39,360 bases of DNA from a virus: positions 1-39,360 of IMG/VR virus record IMGVR_UViG_3300045454_000121; one strand, given 5' to 3'. Made by a program: the position numbers and the translations under genes. Shown here one piece after another: positions 30,798 through 37,929 of the stretch (its first letter is position 1; each line of letters starts with the position of its first letter). The notes under the pieces were generated by a model. That model had not been told where the DNA came from. It did no database searches and was given only the letters and a program-made list of their open reading frames with translations.

Positions 30798-31634
30798 TCA
30801 GCAGTCGGTGACGAACTGTGCGTTCGGGCTAGCGCCGGTGGCAGGCGCGCGGCTGAAGCGGGTATCGGGGCTCTGTTCGAGCCGCGCCTTGATGTCCGCG
30901 AACTCGCTCTCGATCGCGGCGACAGCATCGGACACCGGCTTCACTGCGGCGCTGATCTGCTCACCGACGGCTGCGCCCATTGCCGCGCTGAATGCCTGGG
31001 CGTCGAAATTGTCGTTGGCGGGGGGCTTGCGCTCTTGCTGCTTGGCCGGCTCCGGCTCGTTGCGGAACTTGGCGAAAAAGGCGGTGAGGCCGCCGGTGAT
31101 CGCGTCGGCAATACTGGTCGCGTCGGGGGGCTTGGCGTCGAACTCGATCGCGACGCCCTCGGTCCCGGTCGAGTAGATGGTGCGATGGACGGCGGCCGAG
31201 CGCGAGAAGGTCAGCTTCTCGGTCGCGATGCTGGCGGGGTTGTCGGTGAAGGCGAGGCCGACCAGGCCAACCTTGCCGGTGCCGGCATAGTCGGCGGTCA
31301 GCTCGACCGAGGGGAAAGGCTTCTGACCGCTCCTGGCCAGATCGACCAGCTGGTCGAGGGCGTCGACCTGGGCATAGAGCGCGCGGCGCTTTTCGCTTTT
31401 GCCGGCGATGACGATGTCATCGGTCTGCGCCTTCACCGCGCAGATGTCGCCGTAGCGGTTGAAGGGCGGGTTCGGGCTGAAGCCCGAAAGGTGCTCGATG
31501 TTGATGCCGGGAGTGTAGGTCGCGGCGTTGAAGGTCTCGACGGCCTGGTCGATCATCTCCGCCGTAACAGTGCGGCCGTCGCTGATCGTCTGACCCTCGA
31601 CGAACGCGCGGAAGAACTTGCTCTTGGTGCCCAT
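30798..31634 (-). CDS. O: Capsid scaffold and protease gpO
   Basis: A 278-residue scaffold with an N-terminal serine protease domain (MGTKSKFFRAFVEGQTISDGRTVTAEMIDQAVETFNAATYTPGINIEHLSGFSPNPPFNRYGDI; the H in IEHL and the S in VELTADYAGTG's region fit the family's protease part) and a C-terminal coiled-coil scaffold (AAVKPVSDAVAAIESEFADIKARLEQ). The ATG at 31634 matches the family's usual start and has an AGGGGA Shine-Dalgarno sequence. An in-frame ATG at 31688 would add 18 residues; it lies 55 bases from the centre of the O dyad. Which start is used is open. First gene of the O-N-M-L-X-lysis-R-S operon. Confidence 0.92.
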   Translation of the reverse strand: MGTKSKFFRAFVEGQTISDGRTVTAEMIDQAVETFNAATYTPGINIEHLSGFSPNPPFNRYGDICAVKAQTDDIVIAGKSEKRRALYAQVDALDQLVDLARSGQKPFPSVELTADYAGTGKVGLVGLAFTDNPASIATEKLTFSRSAAVHRTIYSTGTEGVAIEFDAKPPDATSIADAITGGLTAFFAKFRNEPEPAKQQERKPPANDNFDAQAFSAAMGAAVGEQISAAVKPVSDAVAAIESEFADIKARLEQSPDTRFSRAPATGASPNAQFVTDC

Positions 31635-31733
31635 GGCGGTGCGGTCCCCTGGTCGATGCGATGCTGGCGGCGATGGCCGCAGTGACATCGGCGAAAGGGG
31701 ACGAAGGGGCGGCGGTTCTCAAGACTGTCTCGC

Positions 31734-31752
31734 TGTAGACTAGGACTCTACA
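31734..31752 (-). promoter_or_regulatory. Ogr-type late promoter dyad for O
   Basis: On the minus strand TGTAG, nine bases, CTACA, a perfect 6-bp dyad tgtaga/tctaca. Centre 31743, 109 bases from the usual gpO start but 55 from an in-frame upstream ATG at 31688. It lies in the 153-base gap between the DUF6481 gene end and gpO. Confidence 0.72.
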
Positions 31753-31787
31753 AACGAGACCGCGCGCTGCAGTCGACCTACCGGCGC

Positions 31788-32114
31788 TTACCGCGAGCGC
31801 CTTTTTCGCGGAGAATAGCGCACAGTACGCGCGAGCCTTTGGTCTTCCTCTGTCAACTCTGGAATTATTGCTTCGAGCTCTCGCCTCTCAATTGAGCGCG
31901 CCAGCCTATCCGCCTTCTCGCGCTCTCGCGCGTCGCGAACAGCCCGCCTTTTTTCAGACTCGGCAGCAGCACGCGCCTCGCGGGCGGCTTGACGGGCTGA
32001 GATCTCAGCTTCGCCCTTTGGAGCCTTCTCTCGGAGCAAGTTAAGAGCCGCTTGCTTTGCCTTGGCAGCTAGAGCTACGCGCTCTTGGAATGTTGGGGGC
32101 TTGAAAGCAGGCAT
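31788..32114 (-). CDS. DUF6481-like small charged protein (108 aa)
   Basis: A 108-residue, highly charged helical protein: MPAFKPPTFQERVALAAKAKQAALNLLREKAPKGEAEISARQAAREARAAAESEKRRAVRDAREREKADR. The start pattern F-K-P-P-T-F-Q-E-R-V-A-x-A-x-x-A-K and the Glu/Arg/Ala coiled-coil tail match the DUF6481 family, common in Alphaproteobacteria, with no known function. It is not part of the P2 core set and lies between O and P with the ATPase gene, under its own likely promoter (32145-32173). Cargo gene of the lysogen. Confidence 0.8.
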   Translation of the reverse strand: MPAFKPPTFQERVALAAKAKQAALNLLREKAPKGEAEISARQAAREARAAAESEKRRAVRDAREREKADRLARSIERRELEAIIPELTEEDQRLARTVRYSPRKRRSR

Positions 32115-32144
32115 GGATTGGTCCGCTCGAGTAAATCAGTTTGT

Positions 32145-32173
32145 AACGTAATAAGCCGCGCACTCTATGGCAA
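32145..32173 (-). promoter_or_regulatory. Possible promoter of the DUF6481-like gene
   Basis: On the minus strand TTGCCA (32173-32168), 17 bases, TACGTT (32150-32145). The -35 is good, the -10 weak. It would start about 24 bases before the ATG at 32114. Confidence 0.4.
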
Positions 32174-32229
32174 CTGCCGGCGAGAGGCTTCGCAATGTGA
32201 GGGGCGTTAATCGATTTGAACGATCAAAG

Positions 32230-34680
32230 CTAAGCCCCCGAACCCTCCACAACGCGTCTTACTGAATCAAACGACTTTGACTGATCGTTGACTGCAGACT
32301 GAAAATCAAAATAGTTTACATCGAAATTTGACTCGTACCAGATGGCCAGAAGGTAATTCAAGAAAGCTAATGATTTCTTGTACCGGTCCCATATCTCGAA
32401 GCTGGATGCGTACTTGAAAATGGTATCTCTTGCTTCCTTGTCGAACACAGGTGTGTCTATGGACATGGCATCCATGAACGAGAATGACCCAATCCAGTGA
32501 CGAATATGGTAAATTCCGACCGAGGTTGCGCGATAATTGAATGTCTCATTAAATTCATCATCTGACACCGCGAGCTCTCTAAAATGTGCGTGTGGCGTTT
32601 CGATGAGTCGATGTTCTGCGAGTCTTCTCAGTGAGGCCCGAATTTGTGTCTCAGCGAACCCTAGTCGGATCATTTCGGCTAGAACGACCGCTCCTGGAGC
32701 AAAGCCGTCACTATTCTGCAGTCCAGCTGGCGAATTTAGATATCCCACAATCAATGAGCCTAAAAAGTGCTCACGCTGGTCCGCGAGTTTCACGTCAAAA
32801 ATGTTACAGGCCACCAACGAAGACGTAGCATTGTAATACGCATACTCTCCGAGCAGGGCGTGCTTAGTGAACTCGTGGAATGGAACAACGTATTGTTTTT
32901 TCTCTTCCTCAATTCTTACAATTCGTTCAGATTCTACATTCGGCGATCCGCAGAAACTTGTAATAAGTTCTAGTATCAGGCGGGTGTTTCCGCCGGTAAT
33001 GTTGGCAAGAAAAGTTCTAATATCGGCGTTGCGCCGAATAGAGCGCAGCATTGCGCGTAGGAATAGCTCGATATTTCCTAAATTTAGGCTGACGCCTTCC
33101 AGAGCTGCGGGGGCAACCCTTCCCGACGCGACGCGAAGTGCAAATACAATGCGCTTTCGGATCACCTCGTGCGCTGGCGGAGGTGATATGCTCAGAACCT
33201 CGTTTTTGTAACCGGACAATGCCCCGCTAAGCTTGGATGCGTAAAAAGTGGAAGGTCGAAGCGCGACAAATATTAGCATAGCTCGACCAGAAGCAAGTTC
33301 CTGCGCTACGAGAAATGCCTCTTGTTGTGTCTCAAATGTTCGTTGATCTGCATTGTCTAGAACAATCATTACTTGGCGACTCATCGCCTTCACGATATAA
33401 TTTAGAGAGCGATGTACATGTGTCGGTCTATCATTTACCATCGAAGCCAAAAACGAAATTCGTGCTTTTAGGTACGCGGTTCGATCAATATTTTTTAGCT
33501 GTCCTTCAACGCTGTCATCAAACTCAGCGATCTCCGCAGCGTACAGCTTTGATGCAAACTCATTGCTATCAATGTTGATGTCGTACTCTTCTCTTAATAC
33601 AAGTGGCACACGACGGATAAAATAAGATTTTACGTCGATCGATAGTGCTGCCTCTTCTCCGAGATTTACGTGAATATAGCAGGTGCTCAGTTTTTCACTG
33701 TCGTCGAGTTTTTCGAATAAGTTCTCGAAAAAAGATGTTTTTCCGACGCCGACGTCACCGATTACGACGATTGGTCTTCCAGTCGTTGAGAGACTGTCTT
33801 TTGTCGTAAGTTTAACTACGCCATCTTCAACTTTTGTCGTCAAGTTGGCAGGGGCGATTCCGTTATCAGATACACGGCGATACCGCGAGGCAACAACGTC
33901 GCTCCCGAGCAGTGAGTTGTTATTATCTCCATAAACGGAAACGTAACACTCACGATAGAAGTCACTTTTCACATCTGGATTGTACTCCACATCCTCGAGA
34001 AGGACAGTTGCGAGGGTACGGAGGTTCTCTTGAAATGGAGTTCTGTATCGATACGCTTTGGCATCGCTTAGGGTGGTCGAAGCTTTAACTGGAATACGTG
34101 GGTTCTGCAGGTCAGCGAGAGCACGCACGGCGATGTTTTCGTAAACCCCTTCGGGAGACAGGAAGCGCCAGAGCGAGGGAAAGTCGGACAAATACGCATT
34201 GAAGCCATCGAAGACAAAGCATTCACCATCAAGCGGTGAGCCACTGTGCCCTACGCTCTGAAATATGACCATTTGCGGCCCGTTACAAACGACCGCGAGG
34301 CGCGCGCCGTGGAGAGCGCAATATCCAATCACTTGCGTGCATGCAGCTTTCAAATTTGGGCAGGAGTCGACCAAAGACCGAAGTTTGCGGGCAGATCGCG
34401 GTCTCGCTGATGGGAGAAAGTTAAACTTTTTCGCTTCCTTCTTGGCCTCAACCGCTGCGCGAATAGGGTTGCCGAGGAGATAATCCGCGCGCCCCCCTCC
34501 CTCGTCAAATATCTCCACGGCGATCAGAGGCTTTTCCCAGCCCAGGCACTCGCTCAGAAGTCGGTCTATAAATTGAAAGCGATTCTGGGCTTCGCTCCAG
34601 TGCGCACTGTCAGGGGGGAAGGTCTCAATGATCCCCTTAAGCGCAGCGCGACCCTGATGCATTTCGATGGAAGCCTGCAT
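32230..34680 (-). CDS. Nuclease-ATPase fusion (HsdR-like PD-(D/E)XK plus P-loop NTPase), candidate defence gene
   Basis: An 816-residue protein. Residues about 30-140 resemble the HsdR_N nuclease domain: NRFQFIDRLL, then RADYLLG with D66, VEAKK with E78 and K80, and QVIGYCALHGARLAVVCNGPQMVIF with Q117. Residues about 300-490 are a P-loop ATPase: Walker A GDVGVGKT (308-315, K314) and Walker B VMIVLDNAD (D442), followed by LIFVALRPS. Residues 500-816 are helical, without a recognised domain. It is visibly richer in A+T than the flanking structural genes and differs in codon use, so it came from elsewhere. It sits alone between O and P. A nuclease plus STAND/AAA-type switch is the layout of abortive-infection defence (Avs-like), but no TPR sensor repeat is obvious. 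Function is inference. Confidence 0.8.
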   Translation of the reverse strand: MQASIEMHQGRAALKGIIETFPPDSAHWSEAQNRFQFIDRLLSECLGWEKPLIAVEIFDEGGGRADYLLGNPIRAAVEAKKEAKKFNFLPSARPRSARKLRSLVDSCPNLKAACTQVIGYCALHGARLAVVCNGPQMVIFQSVGHSGSPLDGECFVFDGFNAYLSDFPSLWRFLSPEGVYENIAVRALADLQNPRIPVKASTTLSDAKAYRYRTPFQENLRTLATVLLEDVEYNPDVKSDFYRECYVSVYGDNNNSLLGSDVVASRYRRVSDNGIAPANLTTKVEDGVVKLTTKDSLSTTGRPIVVIGDVGVGKTSFFENLFEKLDDSEKLSTCYIHVNLGEEAALSIDVKSYFIRRVPLVLREEYDINIDSNEFASKLYAAEIAEFDDSVEGQLKNIDRTAYLKARISFLASMVNDRPTHVHRSLNYIVKAMSRQVMIVLDNADQRTFETQQEAFLVAQELASGRAMLIFVALRPSTFYASKLSGALSGYKNEVLSISPPPAHEVIRKRIVFALRVASGRVAPAALEGVSLNLGNIELFLRAMLRSIRRNADIRTFLANITGGNTRLILELITSFCGSPNVESERIVRIEEEKKQYVVPFHEFTKHALLGEYAYYNATSSLVACNIFDVKLADQREHFLGSLIVGYLNSPAGLQNSDGFAPGAVVLAEMIRLGFAETQIRASLRRLAEHRLIETPHAHFRELAVSDDEFNETFNYRATSVGIYHIRHWIGSFSFMDAMSIDTPVFDKEARDTIFKYASSFEIWDRYKKSLAFLNYLLAIWYESNFDVNYFDFQSAVNDQSKSFDSVRRVVEGSGA

Positions 34681-34842
34681 TCATGTAATCCCGGTTTGCC
34701 CTAGTGCCACGATCGCGATTGAGCATTCGGCGCCTACGTTAAGGCAGGCGCGGTGCTGATCAAGTACGTTTGCCGCTAGATCGGCGGTTATCGGTCGGGT
34801 TCGCTCGAGGCACCCGGTGTCGCCCCATTTCGCGCTGAATCA

Positions 34843-34861
34843 GGTAGAATGGGCTACTACA
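34843..34861 (+). promoter_or_regulatory. Ogr-type late promoter dyad for P
   Basis: On the plus strand GGTAG, nine bases, CTACA. Centre 34852, 57 bases from the gpP ATG. The weakest of the four (the leading T is G), but the spacing and orientation agree. It lies in the 228-base gap between the ATPase start and P; I see no gene in that gap. Confidence 0.62.
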
Positions 34862-34908
34862 GGGCTTCAACCTTATCGTTCTTCTGAAGGTGCTCGAGGG
34901 CTGGCAGG

Positions 34909-37023
34909 ATGCCATCCTTCGATCATTCTCTTTCTGCCGCGACCCTGCCGATCCCGGTCGATGCGCGCCGCCAGGCGCGTAGCCTGTATTGGCGCGGGTG
35001 GGGCGTCACCCAGATCGCGGACGAGCTGGCGCTCAAGCGGCCGACAGTCCAGGCGTGGAAGGATCGCGAGAAGTGGGATGACGCGCCGTCGATCGCCAAG
35101 GTCGAGGACGCGCTGGAGTGCCGGCTCAACCTGCTGATCGCGAAAGAGAGCAAGACCGGGGCCGATTTCAAGGAGATCGATCTGCTGATGCGCGCGGTGG
35201 TTTCGGCCGCGCGGGTGCGCCGGTACGAAGCGCCGGGCGGGCACGAGGGCGACCTGAACGAGAAGGTCGCCAACCGCAACGCCGGCGAGCGGAAGAAGGT
35301 GGTGAGGAACCACTTCACCGCGGAGCAGGTCGAGCAGCTCGAGGCGATCTTCGAAGACGAGCTGTTCGGATATCAGGAGGATTGGTGGGCGGCGAAGGAT
35401 CAGCGCACGCGCATGATCCTGAAGTCGCGCCAGATCGGCGCGACTTGGTATTTCGCGCGCGAGGCGCTGCTCGACGCGCTGCGCGGGGGCGGTAACCAGA
35501 TCTTCCTTTCAGCGTCGAAGAACCAGGCACATATCTTCCGGGGCTACATCATCCAGTTCGCCGCGCGGGTCGGGGTGAAGCTGCAGGGCGATCCGATCGT
35601 CGTCACCGCCGACACGATGCCCGAGGGCGAGCCGGCGGCCGAGCTGATTTTCCTGGGCACCAATGCGCGCACTGCGCAGGGCTATCACGGCAATTTCTAC
35701 TTCGACGAGTTCTTCTGGACCTATGGTTTTGAGGAGCTGAACAAGGTCGCGAGCGCGATGGCGATGCACAAGCGTTGGCGTCGCACCTATTTCTCGACGC
35801 CCAGCTCGGTCGCGCATCAGGCGCACCCCTATTGGACCGGCGAGCGGCGCAATCGCCGAGTCAAGAAGGAGGATCGCGTCACGATCGACGTCAGCCATGC
35901 CCGGTTGAAGGCGGGCGTGCTGTGCGAGGACAAGATCTGGCGGCAGATCGTGACGATCGAGGACGCGGCAGCGCGCGGATGCGACCTGTTCGACATCGAC
36001 GAGCTGCGGGTTGAATATGCGCCCGACGAGTTCGCCAACCTGTTGCTGTGCCAGTTCGTCGATGACAGCCTGTCCGCGTTCAAGTTCAACGAGCTGCAGC
36101 GCGCGACCGTCGATGCGATGGTCGATTGGCGCGACGTCGATCTGCTCGCGCCGCGCCCTGTTGGCCAGCGTGCAGTCTGGGCCGGCTACGACCCGCAGGA
36201 GAGCGAGGACGGCGACAATGCAGCGCTCGTGATCGCGCTGCCCCCCGAGGGCCCGGGCGGCAAGTTCCGCCTGATCGAGCGGCATCAGCTGCGCGGGCTC
36301 GATTTCCAGGCGCAGGCGGAATTCATCATCGCGCGGCTCAAGCGCTACAACTGCACCTATCTCGGCATCGATGCCAATGGATGCGGGGTTGGCGTCTATC
36401 AGTGCCTGCAGCGCGAGGGCGTGCGCGGCCTGACCAAGATCGAATATTCGCTCGAGGCGAAGGCCACGATGGTCATGAAGGCGCAGCACAGCTTTGCCCG
36501 TGGCCGGATCGAGTTCGACGCCGGTTGGATCGACGTCCAGTCGAGCTTCCTGTCGATCAAGAAGGCGCTGACCCGTGGCGGCGCGGCGATCACGTTCAAG
36601 GCGAGCCGCAGCGAAGACGCGGGCCATGCCGATCTGGCGTGGGCCGTCATGCACATCCTGATCAACGAACCCCTGGACGGCAAGGCGCGGCCGAAGACGC
36701 GCATGGAGATTATCGATGGCGAAGAGGGATCGGGCGCGGCGGATGTCGACGAAGGAATCGGCGGCGGCTTCGCATGGAGCCATCGTGCAGGCGACGAATT
36801 CGGGCGAGATGACCGCCTTCAGCTTTGGCGACCCGGAGCCGGTGTTGAACCGGCGCGAGCTGATCGACATGCTGGAATGCCCGCACAATGGCCGATGGTT
36901 CGAGCCGCCCATTCCCGTCGATGGGCTGGCCCGCGCGTTCCGCGTGTCGCCGCACCACAGCTCGGCCATCTACCTCAAGCGCAACCTGCTCGCCGCGTCG
37001 TTCGTCCCGTCGCCGCAGCTTAG
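34909..37023 (+). CDS. P: Terminase large subunit gpP (ATPase), with C-terminal overlap into Q
   Basis: A 704-residue packaging ATPase. The N-terminal HTH (VDARRQARSLYWRGWGVTQIADELALKRPTVQAWKDREKW) is typical. The ATPase core has LKSRQIGATWYFAREAL (Walker A-like, about 165-180) and FYFDEFFWTYGF (Walker B region, about 263-275). The nuclease part includes WAGYDPQESEDGDNAALVIALP and YLGIDANGCGVGVYQCL. Homology seems to end near residue 603 (KTRMEIIDG). The frame then runs another 100 residues over gene Q, with Arg/Ala/Pro-rich, shadow-like sequence and a stop at 37021. P2 gpP is about 590 residues. The extension may be real translation or a lost stop. A GAGG motif precedes the ATG. Confidence 0.92.
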   Translation: MPSFDHSLSAATLPIPVDARRQARSLYWRGWGVTQIADELALKRPTVQAWKDREKWDDAPSIAKVEDALECRLNLLIAKESKTGADFKEIDLLMRAVVSAARVRRYEAPGGHEGDLNEKVANRNAGERKKVVRNHFTAEQVEQLEAIFEDELFGYQEDWWAAKDQRTRMILKSRQIGATWYFAREALLDALRGGGNQIFLSASKNQAHIFRGYIIQFAARVGVKLQGDPIVVTADTMPEGEPAAELIFLGTNARTAQGYHGNFYFDEFFWTYGFEELNKVASAMAMHKRWRRTYFSTPSSVAHQAHPYWTGERRNRRVKKEDRVTIDVSHARLKAGVLCEDKIWRQIVTIEDAAARGCDLFDIDELRVEYAPDEFANLLLCQFVDDSLSAFKFNELQRATVDAMVDWRDVDLLAPRPVGQRAVWAGYDPQESEDGDNAALVIALPPEGPGGKFRLIERHQLRGLDFQAQAEFIIARLKRYNCTYLGIDANGCGVGVYQCLQREGVRGLTKIEYSLEAKATMVMKAQHSFARGRIEFDAGWIDVQSSFLSIKKALTRGGAAITFKASRSEDAGHADLAWAVMHILINEPLDGKARPKTRMEIIDGEEGSGAADVDEGIGGGFAWSHRAGDEFGRDDRLQLWRPGAGVEPARADRHAGMPAQWPMVRAAHSRRWAGPRVPRVAAPQLGHLPQAQPARRVVRPVAAA

Positions 37024-37777
37024 CCGCGCGGCGTTCGAGGCGCTTGCCCAGGATTATCTGGTGTTCGGCTATGGCTATCTGGAGGAGCGGCGCAACGTGC
37101 TGGGCGGGGTGCTGCGCTATGAACATGCGCTCGCCAAGTTCACGCGGCGCGGGGTTGAGCCGGGCCGCTTCTTCTTCGTGCCGGGTCACCAGCAGGAGAC
37201 CGAATTCCGACCGGGCAGCGTCGTCATGCTGCGCCAGCCCGACGTGAACCAGGAGATTTATGGCGTGCCGGAATATCTGAGCGCGCTGCAGTCCGCTCTG
37301 CTTAACGAGGCGGCGACGTTGTTCCGCCGCCGATACTACCTCAATGGCAGCCATGCCGGGTACATTCTCTATGCCACCGGCGACATCGATGCCGATGACA
37401 CCGACAAGCTGCGCGCCGCGCTGAAGCAATCGAAGGGTCCGGGCAATTTCAAGAACCTGTTCGTGCATGCCCCGAACGGGAAGGAAGGCAGCCTGAAGAT
37501 CCTGCCGATCGCCGAGGTGGCGGCGAAGGACGAGTTTCTGGGCATCAAGACCGCGACGCGCGACGACGTGCTCGCGGCGCACCGGGTGCCGCCCGCGCTG
37601 CTTGGCATCGTGCCGGCGCAGGGCACGACGCCGGGCAACCCGCTGCAGTCGATGATGATGTTCGTGGTGCTTGAAATTCAGGCGCTGCAGGCGCGGTTCC
37701 TGCAGATCAACGAGGATCTGGGGCGCGAGCTGATCGCGTTTGACAACAGCAAGATCACGGTCGCCGAGGCGGCCTGA
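36716..37777 (+). CDS. Q: Portal protein gpQ
   Basis: A 353-residue portal protein, the dodecameric gate for DNA. The family start is seen: MTAFSFGDPEPVLNRRELIDMLECPHNGRWFEPPIPVDGLARAFRVSPHHSSAIYLKRN. Later motifs are FGYGYLEERRNVLGG, REVIMLRQPDVNQEIYGVPEYLSAL-like (VVMLRQPDVNQEIYGVPEYLSAL) and APNGKEGSLKILPIAEVAAKDEFLGIKTATRDDVLAAHRVPPALLGI. The ATG at 36716 lies within the last 308 bases of the P frame, in another frame. A strong hairpin follows its stop by four bases. Confidence 0.95.
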   Translation: MAKRDRARRMSTKESAAASHGAIVQATNSGEMTAFSFGDPEPVLNRRELIDMLECPHNGRWFEPPIPVDGLARAFRVSPHHSSAIYLKRNLLAASFVPSPQLSRAAFEALAQDYLVFGYGYLEERRNVLGGVLRYEHALAKFTRRGVEPGRFFFVPGHQQETEFRPGSVVMLRQPDVNQEIYGVPEYLSALQSALLNEAATLFRRRYYLNGSHAGYILYATGDIDADDTDKLRAALKQSKGPGNFKNLFVHAPNGKEGSLKILPIAEVAAKDEFLGIKTATRDDVLAAHRVPPALLGIVPAQGTTPGNPLQSMMMFVVLEIQALQARFLQINEDLGRELIAFDNSKITVAEAA

Positions 37778-37781
37778 TATT

Positions 37782-37811
37782 GCCCCCGCTTGGCATCGGC
37801 CAGGCGGGGGC
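37782..37811. terminator. 13-bp hairpin after Q: terminator or candidate cos
   Basis: A perfect stem of 13 pairs (one G-T) with an ATCG loop: gcccccgc-ttggc, atcg, gccag-gcgggggc. No T-tract follows. The stretch ggccaggcgggg (from 37798) matches the first 12 bases of the P2 cohesive end (ggcgaggcgggg) at 11 positions, and the P2 cos lies just beyond gene Q. So this is either a terminator or part of cos. Confidence 0.4.
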
Positions 37812-37929
37812 GAGCCGGGTGGCGGCCCGGTTCACCGACGAGGTTACGCTCGCCACGACAGATTGGCCAGTCGGCCGTCCCGCACCCGGCATTGCCGGGC
37901 GGGAGTCCTAAAAGAGCGAGATTTCCAAC
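37812..37929 (+). other. Structured GC-rich leader before the Dam-type gene
   Basis: The spacer between the Q hairpin and the methyltransferase. It contains further inverted repeats, such as cccggc-att-gccggg (37885-37899) and ggcc-agtc-ggcc (37866-37877), ending in an A-rich stretch before the ATG. No open frame of note. It may form a structured 5' leader or belong to the cos region; I could not match it to a known RNA family. Confidence 0.35.

Noticed and set aside
30012-31685. 557-codon plus-strand frame over N and O
   Set aside because: Antisense to capsid and scaffold genes, which are certain.
32230-34680. Naming the nuclease-ATPase as a known system such as Avs or Old
   Set aside because: No TPR sensor repeats as in Avs, and the nuclease is N-terminal and HsdR-like, unlike the Toprim of Old. 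Only the domain layout is claimed.
35509-36969. 486-codon minus-strand frame over gene P
   Set aside because: Shadow of the terminase gene.
37828-37860. ccgacgag-stem segment resembling a hammerhead ribozyme core
   Set aside because: The essential CUGANGA has C in place of U, and no GAAA follows the stem.
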